Of a DNA stretch of 64,000 nucleotides, positions 36,127-45,580 are shown piece after piece. The notes below the pieces were generated by a model. It searched no databases, was not told where the DNA came from, and saw only the letters and a program-made list of their open reading frames with translations. Numbering within the stretch: position 1 is the first letter of the stretch; every line of letters starts with the position of its first letter. Made by a program: the position numbers and the translations under genes. Origin of the DNA: Agarilytica rhodophyticola (GTDB lineage: Bacteria; Pseudomonadota; Gammaproteobacteria; Pseudomonadales; Cellvibrionaceae); assembly GCF_002157225.2 (NCBI RefSeq), contig NZ_CP020038.1:4804501-4868500 (forward strand), given 5' to 3'.

Positions 36127-36441
36127 TTAATGAACTGTGATATGCCCTATCTTACAAAAACCATTTGAGATTTGATTGGTATACACAGTGACTTCAGCTT
36201 GTGCAAATTTTGCTGCCGTTAATAAACTGACATATGTCTCATAGTTACTATCAGACTTGTTTAAGAACGCCCATGTATTAGCATTACCACACAGTGCTGG
36301 AGCATTTTTTAAATGAATTCGGAATGCATAATTTGACTCTGCTGTTACTTCAATAGCTACAACTTCGCCTCTGGTACTGCCATCCCAAGAGGCATAGCTA
36401 CTAAAAGAAAATAGGGCCACTAATAAAACTAAATATCTCAT
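36127..36441 (-). CDS. Small secreted protein, CKI-tail family
   Basis: A 104-residue product with a signal peptide (MRYLVLLVALFSFSSYASW). The mature part has two cysteines (ALC and FCK) and the pattern SNYETYVSLLTAAKFAQAEV...NGFCKIGHITVH. The same pattern, in the same place, occurs in the 107-residue protein at 5615-5938, so both belong to one small exported family, possibly OB-fold. Function is unknown. It lies just upstream of the P-loop kinase gene. Confidence 0.72.
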   Translation of the reverse strand: MRYLVLLVALFSFSSYASWDGSTRGEVVAIEVTAESNYAFRIHLKNAPALCGNANTWAFLNKSDSNYETYVSLLTAAKFAQAEVTVYTNQISNGFCKIGHITVH

Positions 36442-36756
36442 TATCTATCCTTTACAATACAACTAACAAATGTCATACGCTTCCCATAGCATACAAAGTA
36501 TAGGGAGCAGTCATTTTTCAAAAAACAAGTGAATTCAATAACTTAGCAGGGTAGTCTTACCTTCCCTGTATTTATCGGCGTGTTTCACTTCCCGGCTTTA
36601 TTATACCGAAGAAGTGAATACTGTCTATGAGCCCAGTTTATGAGGCTAATGGTAAAAACAATCTGTACACTTTTCAAACACAACTAAAGTCATAGTCCAG
36701 TCATATTGCATGGTTTTTGGGGAAATGCAGAGCGAGTGGGAGTAATGGAAGAAATA
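36442..36756. other. Intergenic region before receptor terminator
   Basis: There are about 315 bp with no gene between the small secreted gene and the receptor terminator. It includes the promoter of the small secreted gene. No repeats stand out. Confidence 0.4.
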
Positions 36757-36788
36757 CAAAAAAAGCCAACGTCATACCTACGTTGGCA
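36757..36788 (-). terminator. Rho-independent terminator of TonB receptor
   Basis: The stem GCCAACGT/ACGTTGGC (36765-36772 with 36780-36787) is followed on the minus strand by seven T. It lies 32 bp beyond the receptor stop. Confidence 0.85.
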
Positions 36789-36819
36789 TAAGTGGAGCAG
36801 TAGATACTCTATGAATAAT

Positions 36820-39800
36820 TTACTCAAAGTTGTAATTGGCACCGAAATAAAACTGCCGGCCAAAGAATTGAATATTGCCAGTTCTATTACCGCCGCCAAA
36901 GCTACTTAGATTAGGCTCATCCGTTAAGTTAGATACTTGAAAAAGAAGTTGTAGACCATTTCCAAAATCATATGAAGACTGGAAATCCATGGTCGTTTGC
37001 TCTTCAAAGAGTGCTAAATCGCCATCACCACCGGTGGGGTCGAATAATTCCCCTACTTTGGCGTCTTGATAGTTCGTAGATAGGCGTAGTTCTAAACCTT
37101 CATAGCTCCAAAATAATGTGAGCTGACCAGAATTTTCGGCTAAACCAGGGAAAGGCAGAGTTGCAGCGGTATCACCAGTAAAGGGGTTGGTAACATTTAG
37201 CTCTGTATCCAAGCGAGCATAACTCGCTTGAAAACCGAAGGTATCTAATGGTTGAGGCAAGAAATTTAACGTCTGCGTCAATGATACTTCAACACCTCGA
37301 ATAAAACCCGCATCGGCATTATTAGTAGAGATAGTTAAGGTACCATCGACAACAGGAAGTGCTGCACCTAAGTCGGTAATTTCTCCAGTGACAGGGTCAC
37401 GAGTCGGCTCTTGCAAACGAGATGATGGAATAGCAAAGCTACCAAAGCCTAACTCTTGAAATGGAAATTCGGTAAAACCAACGGTCTGCTGGTCATTCTT
37501 AATATCTTTATTAAAAAGTGCTAAAGCAAACACACCTTCAGTTTCTTCGAAGTAATGCTCGTAAGATAAATCGATTTGTTCAGCTTCAAAGGGACGTAGA
37601 AATGGATTATTGGAAGCATCAATATCTAGTCTAAATACAGTATTATTTCGATCCAATGAGTAATTGGGTGCAGTATCATTAGCCAAGTCAGAAATAGGAA
37701 CACGGGAAATAACTTTAGCAACCCCCAGCCTTACAATGTCATTATCCGTAAGGGATAAGTTTAAGCTCAGTGATGGCAGTACTTTAGTATATTCGTCACC
37801 ATTTCTCACATAGGCTGCGCCATTTTCAAAACCCGGCGCACCTTCTTGGTCTGCGGTTCGGCCCAAGCCATCCAAAATATTATCTGCCGGCAAACCATTA
37901 GCCGGGTCAGCCCCAAAAATACCCAAGGCAGATTGGTCTGTATCTACAACGCGCACTCCCACATTACCCGTTAGTGGCATATCAGCTATATTGGTATCGA
38001 TGTTCGCCAAAAAGTAATAGGCCGTTACCTTTTCGGTAACATCAGCACTTTGCGTGACCGACCACGCTCGTCCTTCTCCCCAGCGAGCACGTGGTGTTGT
38101 ATCACGCAGATTTCCCTCATCGTCAACCACCAAACCTTCTGCTACTGCCTGAGCAAAAACAGCGTCAGCATCAATATCTAAAAATGAAGGGAAGTGAGAA
38201 AAATCACCTTGCCAGTTAATAACCTCAGCAAACTGTGGGTCAATTGGTAAGCTTGTAGAGTTGGCATTAACACCGTCACCAGATTGGAAGGGGCTGTAAA
38301 CAAAAGTTTGTCGTCCGCGAATGTAGTTACGTTCAGAGTATCTCACTCCCGCCTCAACCGAAGCAATAAATGAACTATCAAAATTGTATTTGCCATCAAT
38401 ACGAATCGCGTCCACCTCATCTTCGTTAAGATGAGGATATGCCTCGTACGTGGATAAACGAACAACAGGTCCTCGGCTGGGATCGAGATTAGTAAAATTT
38501 GCTCTTTCATTAAAAGTAATTTGCGGTATTTGGTTACCATTCAAACGAAAAGCTAAGCCGAGATTATCTGTTCTTGTTGTGGTAGTTATAGGATTACCAT
38601 CGGCATCGGTGGTGTTGTTTACATCGTATAAATGAGAACGGGTTATACCATCATTGAAGAATCCTTCCGCACGAGAGGTGGAAATATCGGCACTGACTTC
38701 CCAACTTTCTTCAGTCCACTTAAGCGCGATACCGCCAGAAATAACTTCGTCATCGTTGGTGACGTTATCAGAAATTAGTTGGAAGCCTTGATCGGCCGAA
38801 AGCACTAAGGCATCACTATTATAACGTGGCCCATTGTTGCGCGTAGAGCGCTCGACGCCCCCTACTGTTTCTGATATTAGAGAAAATTCACCGCCGATGA
38901 CATCAATACCGTTACTGTCGAGGATGGGGTTGTCGATTTCAAAACGTGCAAGGTTCTGTATCCGAAAGCCCTTGGAAAAACCTGTTGACTCAAATTGAGA
39001 TAGAAAAAGATCCGCTTGAATTGTGAGTTTTTCATTGGGTTCAAATTGTATCGCCGCCATGTAGCCATCGCGGATTTCAGTACCACCGGTATGCTGTAAT
39101 TCAAAGCCGTCGGGAATAGAATTACCGCGCCCATCGCCATCTACATCAACAAAGTCGCTAGATGAAGGATTGGGAAACTGTAAACCTATATATTCTTCTG
39201 CCGTTTGTCCTTGATCTAAACGCGCATAGCCTATGGCAAAGCCCAAGGTATCCTCGAGAAACTTACCTTGATAAGAAATCGTGAAACGGCTACCAAATTC
39301 ATCACCACCGGCAAGATCACCAGCCCGATCATTATAGCTACCGCGAGCACTTACATGAAATTTATGATCGACGTCTAATTCCAGTGGGTTAGCTGTTTTA
39401 AGTTCAACCGTTGCGCCTATGCCGCCTTCGATAATCGAAGCCTTAGGTACTTTATAAACATCTACCTTAGATAGTAACTCTGCGGGGTATTGGTTAAATT
39501 CAATAACACGTTCACGGTTTGGCGATACTTGCTCACGACCATTAAGAGTTGCAAAAACAAAATCTCCAGATAAACCCCGTACTTGTATTTCACCCGCCTG
39601 GCCGCCAGTCCGATCAACAGTAATTCCTGGCAAGCGAGCTAGTGAGTCTGCGATAGAACGATCTGGAAGACCACCAATATCATCTGCAGAAATAGATTCA
39701 ATGATAGTATCCGCATTTCTTTTAGTATCGATGGAATTGAGAAGAGAACGCCGAAACCCAGTAACAATAACTTCTTCATCTGTATTGACTTGAGGCTCTT

Positions 39801-39906
39801 CCTCTTCGATAACTGCATCTTGCGCATATGTATAATGCGTTCCAGCCATAACTAACACAAGAGACGAAATCACTGTCGCCAAGGGGTTCAATTTAAATTG
39901 TTTCAT
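36820..39906 (-). CDS. TonB-dependent receptor of the alpha-glucan locus
   Basis: The 1028-residue product has a signal peptide (ending THYTYAQDA), a TonB box-like VNTDEEVIVTGFR and a plug with RNADTIIESISADDIGGLPDRSIADSLARLPGITVDRTGGQAGEIQVRGL. A large barrel ends in QFFGRQFYFGANYNFE. The plug wording is that of the carbohydrate TonB receptors common in Caulobacter, Xanthomonas and Cellvibrio relatives. AGGGTG precedes the ATG. It lies 116 bp beyond the pullulanase-type gene on the same strand, so it most likely imports malto-oligosaccharides released by that enzyme. Confidence 0.93.
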   Translation of the reverse strand: MKQFKLNPLATVISSLVLVMAGTHYTYAQDAVIEEEEPQVNTDEEVIVTGFRRSLLNSIDTKRNADTIIESISADDIGGLPDRSIADSLARLPGITVDRTGGQAGEIQVRGLSGDFVFATLNGREQVSPNRERVIEFNQYPAELLSKVDVYKVPKASIIEGGIGATVELKTANPLELDVDHKFHVSARGSYNDRAGDLAGGDEFGSRFTISYQGKFLEDTLGFAIGYARLDQGQTAEEYIGLQFPNPSSSDFVDVDGDGRGNSIPDGFELQHTGGTEIRDGYMAAIQFEPNEKLTIQADLFLSQFESTGFSKGFRIQNLARFEIDNPILDSNGIDVIGGEFSLISETVGGVERSTRNNGPRYNSDALVLSADQGFQLISDNVTNDDEVISGGIALKWTEESWEVSADISTSRAEGFFNDGITRSHLYDVNNTTDADGNPITTTTRTDNLGLAFRLNGNQIPQITFNERANFTNLDPSRGPVVRLSTYEAYPHLNEDEVDAIRIDGKYNFDSSFIASVEAGVRYSERNYIRGRQTFVYSPFQSGDGVNANSTSLPIDPQFAEVINWQGDFSHFPSFLDIDADAVFAQAVAEGLVVDDEGNLRDTTPRARWGEGRAWSVTQSADVTEKVTAYYFLANIDTNIADMPLTGNVGVRVVDTDQSALGIFGADPANGLPADNILDGLGRTADQEGAPGFENGAAYVRNGDEYTKVLPSLSLNLSLTDNDIVRLGVAKVISRVPISDLANDTAPNYSLDRNNTVFRLDIDASNNPFLRPFEAEQIDLSYEHYFEETEGVFALALFNKDIKNDQQTVGFTEFPFQELGFGSFAIPSSRLQEPTRDPVTGEITDLGAALPVVDGTLTISTNNADAGFIRGVEVSLTQTLNFLPQPLDTFGFQASYARLDTELNVTNPFTGDTAATLPFPGLAENSGQLTLFWSYEGLELRLSTNYQDAKVGELFDPTGGDGDLALFEEQTTMDFQSSYDFGNGLQLLFQVSNLTDEPNLSSFGGGNRTGNIQFFGRQFYFGANYNFE

Positions 39907-40022
39907 TGCTTTGCACCCTTATTTTTATTTTCTTATTATTTATTTTTAAGAAAGTATCCTAATAGCAATGCCTCATAACTTGGCATTGCCGTTATATTTT
40001 TTATCGATTCATCACAACCGGC

Positions 40023-43000
40023 TTAAGGTGATACATCTGTTACCGTCAGCGTAGAAGCGCCACGACTTGAGTCAAAGGTAAAGCGATAAACACCGTCTGT
40101 AGAAATAACAAGACTAAGATTACCACCGTTATCTGCAAGGCCGCTGAAAGGCACTCCTAATGTGACAGCTGCCCCCATACCTTCTCCAAGATTCACTGTG
40201 CTCCAATCTTCCGACGCTACTTTAAACTCATAGCTTCCTGCTGAGATATTAATATCGACGCTATAAACCGCATTACCTTGGAATATAATTTCATCCGCGA
40301 TGCCCCAACCATTAAAGCTACCGCGAACGAATACAGGTGTGCTGCCAAAGGTTTGGTTAAGTACCACAGCTAAGCGAGGCATATCTATATTGGATGTATC
40401 GAGAGTAAATAAATAATCGGCGGCAATAAACTCTGCCGCTAGGTTATTGTCATCCACTTCGCCAAGTACTAAAGACTGGCCGAAATTCACCTCAACGCCT
40501 GACTCTGTGCCACCTAGATTAACCGTGGCAAAATCGTCCGATGCTACTTTAAATTCATGTCGTGCTGCACTGATAGGTAGTAGTGTTTGATAAATACTTT
40601 CACCGGTGTAGGCCATTTCGTTAGCAGTTCCCCAACCATTCATAGAACCACGTAAAAATATTGCGGTGTCGCCAAAAGTACGGGCGTTGCGAACATTAAG
40701 TACTGGCGACGATGCATCCACTGCCGCATTTAAATCAAAACGGTATTCACCATCACTGGGAATGGTAATCGCTAAATTACCACCGCCTGTCGCTAAAGTT
40801 TTGTCGCTACCTAAGGTTACTGTAGTGTCGGCAGTGGCAGCACCGAAATCCACCGTACTCCAATCTTCGGATGCAATTTTAAATTCATAGTCAGCAGCAG
40901 TAATATCAGTAAATACAGTAAAAGTACCATCGCCGTTATAGTTTAACTCGTCACTAATACCCCAGGAATTCATACTGCCACGCAAGAAAATAGGTACACT
41001 GAAGGGATTCGGTATCGCACCACCAAGAGCGGGCGATGCACCTGCCCACAACCCATAGCCTTGGGCACCATTTTGTCTTTTAACAAAAACTGCGGTTGTC
41101 AGAGCTGGAACACTAAAGGTTGAACTGGCATTATCAAAAGATGCTGTTTGCACAACAGTGTCGATACCGCTTGTTTGCATTGCATGCAGTTCAAAATTCG
41201 CTGCACTTTCAATGGCGTGTGTACGAGCAGTAGTGGCACCATTAAAAATAACAACCACAGCATCATACGCTGGATCGAGGTCGTCTAGATCGAGATTATT
41301 TTCTAAATCATCAAACATACTGGCCTGCGTATCACCATCATCAATACTCATGACAATCATGTTGTCAGCTTGAAAAATACCTTGATTGTGAAAACCGACA
41401 CGCTCGGATATCTGCTCTGCTGATGTTAAGTTAAACAGCGGCGTAGAAGATGAAATAGCTAACATGTTATTGAAAACATCGGAAGACCAAGCAATAGTTG
41501 CAGCGTCCGGATCAGCTTCAGGATTAGCCAGAATATTCGCCAAGAAAGTGTCATCTTCAGGAGTGCTATCTCCTTGGGTAACACCGATATTCCAGTTGTT
41601 ATCCGTTTGTGTAAAATCGATGTAGTTAAACCAGTCGCCAGAATTAAAACTATTTTCTTCAAAAGATTTTGAACGCAGTAAGTCAGACCCCATGTGAATA
41701 AAGCTAACCCCTTGGCTCAATAAGGGAACAGACAGAGTCAGCACTTGCGCTCTAGCGCGATCGGCCATAGTGTTAATAGCGTCTGGTAAAGTGCCTTCCA
41801 TGTGTAAAAAATCCCACAGAGTTTCGTTGTCGTGTACCGTGGCATAGGCGACGTTTTCCTGGGGATCATTGGTGTAAGCACCAATATCAGAAGCGGAAAT
41901 AAGTTGGCTACTGCTGTTATAGAATTGATAAGAAGCAAGGTTACCAGCTAAACCTGCACGAATGCGATCAAGGTTACCGCCATTGAGTAAAGAGGCACCA
42001 CGCAGAGGTTCGCGCATTAGATCATTAAAGGTACCAATACCTGTGCCACCTAAATTTTCTTGTGTGGCTCGCGCGAAAATTGCATCGTTGGCAGAACTGC
42101 CACCCAACTCTTCCCAGCCTTCTCCGTAAAAATAATTATCGGGATCAATTGCTTGTACCGCTGCTAGCGAACGCTGAATTAAATCGCGAGGGTGAAAACT
42201 CATAAGATCAAAACGGAAACTATCGATTTTATATTGTTGTGCCCATTGCACTAGCGAATCTTCGATAAATTTCCCCATCATAGTATTTTCAGCAGCAGTA
42301 TCCTGACAGCAACTAGCAGTTTCTACTAAGCCAGTAATAGGGTCTAGGCGGTAATAATAACCAGGAACAAATTTGTCAAAATTAGACTTCACATTTTCTA
42401 AACCAGATTCACTGGTATGGTTATATACAACATCCATCACCACTCGTAAGCCTATTTCATGCAGAGCTTGAATCATCGCCCGCATTTCTAAAATTCGAGT
42501 AGAGCCTTCTGGGTCAGTGGAATAACTGCCTTCTGGGGCATTAAAGTGGTGAGGATCATACCCCCAATTGAAACCGTCGGCGTCACTCAGTGATTCTACT
42601 AAATCGCGAGCTTGGGTAGAGTTAGTGGGATAACTTTGCAATACTTCTTCTATGGTCATTGTGGCATCAGCAACAAATGCCTCATTATCTTCATCACATA
42701 TTGCCGCTGTTGTCACCTGCTGACATATACGCTCAACGGTATCCGTTAAATTAACAACAAACTCTTGCGCCTCCACCACCGTTGCAATATCAAAAGCAGG
42801 TAACATATGAAAGTGCGTTAAGCCGTTATTAGCAAGTTCTTCAAGATGTTGTACTGGCACGGAATCTTCCGTAAAAGCCATAAATTTTCCGCGATGGGCT
42901 TGTGAAGTACTTTCGTCACGGATACTAAAGTCCCGTATATGACCTTCATAAATCACGGCTTGCTCTGGGTTAGTAACCGTGGGAATTTCATGGCCATCCC

Positions 43001-44537
43001 AACCCGCGGGTTTGGTCGCCTCGGAATTTAAATCAATAAATTGTGAAAACACGCCGTCGGTATCCAGACTTACCGAATAGGGGTCTGTTGACTCAACATT
43101 TTTTATGGTGTCGGCAATGGGGTCAAATACAGAAATAGAATAGCGATAAAACAATCCATCCAAATTGGCAGCCGGGCCGCTGAATGTCCATATCCCAGTT
43201 TGATCGTCAAAGGTCATAGTATTATCAGATACTAGCTGCTTTGGATTCGCCGCACTAAAGACTTTTAATTCAACAGCGCGTGCTGTTGGTGCCCACGCCG
43301 ATACAGTAATATTGCCATCGGCATATGAAATACCAAGCTCAGCGCTTTCCGCTAAAGGGTTAGTATCATCACCGGAAGTGTATAACGCATCGAGAACTCT
43401 TTGCTTTTGAACAAAGCTGCCCAGAAGCGTATCACCGTCTGTGCCAATAAAAAGAAGCTGGCCTTTTAGAGATTCTTTAATATCCGCTTCGGTCAGCTCG
43501 GTATCGAACCTATAGGCGCCCCAGCCGTCACCGGTTAAATGAGGAAATGCCGCTTGCTGCTCGGGAGTAAAGGTCGTTGCCGAAAGACTGCCGAGTAACC
43601 TGACATCAAATGTGTTGCCTTCGGCATCCACACCAGTGCCTGCCACAATGTTACCTTCACCATCCTGATCTATCCCGCCCGTGGTGGAGGCATATAATGC
43701 TGTATCATTTGCACCAGCAACAGACCAGGCGATTGTAGTTTCATCTATCCAATGTGCGGAGAAATCGACAAAGCGCCGTGGTGGTAACACAGGCACACTG
43801 CATTCTTCATCTAAGCAAATAGGTAACTCAGAAGCGACACCCCCGGCAGCGGTGCCCGTAGCACTAGGTTGATAGAAAGCCATGCGCGCAAAGCGATCGG
43901 TACCATCAAGGGTGAGGTTTAAGTCGGCCGATTGATCCCCGCCTTGGAAATCTTCATGCACGATATAGTTACCACAGGTGGCAGCATCTTCGATTGGCAA
44001 AATCCAAAAAGCCCCATAAATAGGATCAATGCCATCCGCCGGGACTTCTGTCACAGCTGAGCGATCGCTGGTAGCCATGCCCGCAACACTGTCACCATTT
44101 ACCGAAGGCCCATTCGGCCAAACAGTCAGCTCACTATCGGGCCAACCGGGCTGATCGCCGCAATTAAATAGATGTAATACCCAGCCATCGTACTCTGCAT
44201 CAACACCTTGGCGGTTGTAGTAAATGACAGCTTCACTTTCAGCTGGGAAATAAACCGGGTCAGGACCGCTAAAATCAGGTGGCAAACAATCTTCTTGGGT
44301 GGGTACTTGGTCTGCCGGGAAATCATCCGGTAATGTAAAACCCGCTTGACTGCAGAAAAATGGTCTTGCACTACAGGTTCCCGTAGCGCTATCGAGAGTC
44401 TGCCCATTTTCACACACAAGCAGCGGCTCTTGGTTGCCTTCAACATCGCCACCGCCACAGCCCGATAATGCAACAGTAGAAAGTAATATTGTGGACGCAA
44501 AGAGTTTTTTATAGTTAAACACTTTATAGCTGGACAT
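40023..44537 (-). CDS. Pullulanase-type GH13 lipoprotein
   Basis: A 1504-residue lipoprotein (lipobox LSGC). In order it has a Cys-rich linker, a PUD/CBM41-like domain (about 90-210, VIYYNRQGVDAEYDGWVLHLF), a second N-terminal beta domain and a CBM48-like domain (about 400-490, NITVSAWAPTARAVELKVF). The GH13 barrel has VVMDVVYNHTSE (about 700), the nucleophile in FRFDLMSF (Asp about 776), the acid in YGEGWEE (about 804) and VHDNETLWD (about 902). Three repeats follow (about 1183, 1291, 1402) of the type FLRGSMNSWG...YEFKIASEDWSTV. It should debranch pullulan or glycogen-type glucans at the cell surface. Confidence 0.93.
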   Translation of the reverse strand: MSSYKVFNYKKLFASTILLSTVALSGCGGGDVEGNQEPLLVCENGQTLDSATGTCSARPFFCSQAGFTLPDDFPADQVPTQEDCLPPDFSGPDPVYFPAESEAVIYYNRQGVDAEYDGWVLHLFNCGDQPGWPDSELTVWPNGPSVNGDSVAGMATSDRSAVTEVPADGIDPIYGAFWILPIEDAATCGNYIVHEDFQGGDQSADLNLTLDGTDRFARMAFYQPSATGTAAGGVASELPICLDEECSVPVLPPRRFVDFSAHWIDETTIAWSVAGANDTALYASTTGGIDQDGEGNIVAGTGVDAEGNTFDVRLLGSLSATTFTPEQQAAFPHLTGDGWGAYRFDTELTEADIKESLKGQLLFIGTDGDTLLGSFVQKQRVLDALYTSGDDTNPLAESAELGISYADGNITVSAWAPTARAVELKVFSAANPKQLVSDNTMTFDDQTGIWTFSGPAANLDGLFYRYSISVFDPIADTIKNVESTDPYSVSLDTDGVFSQFIDLNSEATKPAGWDGHEIPTVTNPEQAVIYEGHIRDFSIRDESTSQAHRGKFMAFTEDSVPVQHLEELANNGLTHFHMLPAFDIATVVEAQEFVVNLTDTVERICQQVTTAAICDEDNEAFVADATMTIEEVLQSYPTNSTQARDLVESLSDADGFNWGYDPHHFNAPEGSYSTDPEGSTRILEMRAMIQALHEIGLRVVMDVVYNHTSESGLENVKSNFDKFVPGYYYRLDPITGLVETASCCQDTAAENTMMGKFIEDSLVQWAQQYKIDSFRFDLMSFHPRDLIQRSLAAVQAIDPDNYFYGEGWEELGGSSANDAIFARATQENLGGTGIGTFNDLMREPLRGASLLNGGNLDRIRAGLAGNLASYQFYNSSSQLISASDIGAYTNDPQENVAYATVHDNETLWDFLHMEGTLPDAINTMADRARAQVLTLSVPLLSQGVSFIHMGSDLLRSKSFEENSFNSGDWFNYIDFTQTDNNWNIGVTQGDSTPEDDTFLANILANPEADPDAATIAWSSDVFNNMLAISSSTPLFNLTSAEQISERVGFHNQGIFQADNMIVMSIDDGDTQASMFDDLENNLDLDDLDPAYDAVVVIFNGATTARTHAIESAANFELHAMQTSGIDTVVQTASFDNASSTFSVPALTTAVFVKRQNGAQGYGLWAGASPALGGAIPNPFSVPIFLRGSMNSWGISDELNYNGDGTFTVFTDITAADYEFKIASEDWSTVDFGAATADTTVTLGSDKTLATGGGNLAITIPSDGEYRFDLNAAVDASSPVLNVRNARTFGDTAIFLRGSMNGWGTANEMAYTGESIYQTLLPISAARHEFKVASDDFATVNLGGTESGVEVNFGQSLVLGEVDDNNLAAEFIAADYLFTLDTSNIDMPRLAVVLNQTFGSTPVFVRGSFNGWGIADEIIFQGNAVYSVDINISAGSYEFKVASEDWSTVNLGEGMGAAVTLGVPFSGLADNGGNLSLVISTDGVYRFTFDSSRGASTLTVTDVSP

Positions 44538-45044
44538 AAACGGACACCCTGCTTAATTATTCTTTTGTTTTAAGGGGAGGTTTAAAACCTCTAAAATTTA
44601 TTAAAATTATTATTGTGAGAAGACGCCTTAACAGCTGAATAACAATCAATCGTAGCAAAACAGATGAAATATTATTTCTTCACACCGGTGCAATAACATG
44701 CCATTTTTTTTTAACTATGTCACGTCAAAAAAATAGGCAATAGAGATGTCAAAAAAACCTGCTTACAGATCCATTACAGAAAAAAATATAGTTTTTTCTT
44801 GCGCTGTCATTTTTTTAAAAGTGATAAAAAGGTCATGATAAAATCACACCCAGCATTTCAAAAAAAACATAACCAACCACATAATATGTTGATTTTATTA
44901 TGTTTTCTCAAAAAAAATAAAAATAAAATATCACAAAAAAACAACACAGCCTTAAAACTGACGATTGGATATTGAATTTTTAATTTATAAAAAAACAAAT
45001 AATAGCGATTTAAATAGGCGACGACATAAACACATTTTTTACTG

Positions 45045-45056
45045 ATGCATACGTAT
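45045..45056. promoter_or_regulatory. ATGCATACGTAT operator-like site 1
   Basis: The 12-mer includes the palindrome CATACGTATG (45048-45057). Its shape fits LacI-type operators of maltodextrin regulators. The same 12-mer recurs 304 bp to the right. Confidence 0.45.
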
Positions 45057-45348
45057 GAAAGTACATTTGAAAAAAATACATTTTTTTCTGATTTTCTGAA
45101 GGTAATAAGACACACAACGGTTAAAGTTAAGTAAGGGTCATTGATACGACAAAAGGGAATATTTAACTGTAACTTTCCTTCTCAAAAATTCTAAAGCCGA
45201 GGAAAATGTTACTGTTTGAGTAGTTTATCGAATAAAATTAGATTATTGAGAGACGAAGTAAAGTACATTCGCTCGATAAAGCACTCGAATAGATGCGTTG
45301 TTTTTTGTTGCGTAAAAAACTCAACCAAAGTAGTAAAAAGTCAAGGCA

Positions 45349-45360
45349 ATGCATACGTAT
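45349..45360. promoter_or_regulatory. ATGCATACGTAT operator-like site 2
   Basis: An identical 12-mer, with the ATACGTAT palindrome, lies about 220 bp before the halogenase start. Site 1 is on the pullulanase side. The pair could support looping between divergent promoters. Confidence 0.45.
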
Positions 45361-45580
45361 AAATAAAAAATAAATTTACCACTAACGACCCGCTAGCCGA
45401 TGAAAAGAGTGTAAAAGTCGACTAAATGAAATGCATTAAAAACACCAAAAGCGAAGCTGAAGCTAGCCTTACGCTTGCTATGTGTTAGCGCTAGGCACTG
45501 TATACATTACAATACTTGCTCAACACTTATGCTCTGGTTAAGCTATGCCAACTATCCCCCATTGGCTTGTAAGGAATTAT

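Larger units (their letters stand above)
44538..45580. other. Divergent control region of alpha-glucan locus
   Basis: There are about 1.04 kb of AT-rich DNA with no supported gene. It contains the palindrome GAGGTTT-A-AAACCTC (44577-44591) 40 bp before the pullulanase start. Two identical 12-mers (45045-45056 and 45349-45360) are listed separately. Confidence 0.5.

Noticed and set aside
44858-45115. 85-codon leftward frame in the glucan control region
   Set aside because: AT-rich, Phe/Tyr/Leu-dominated product, no ribosome site.
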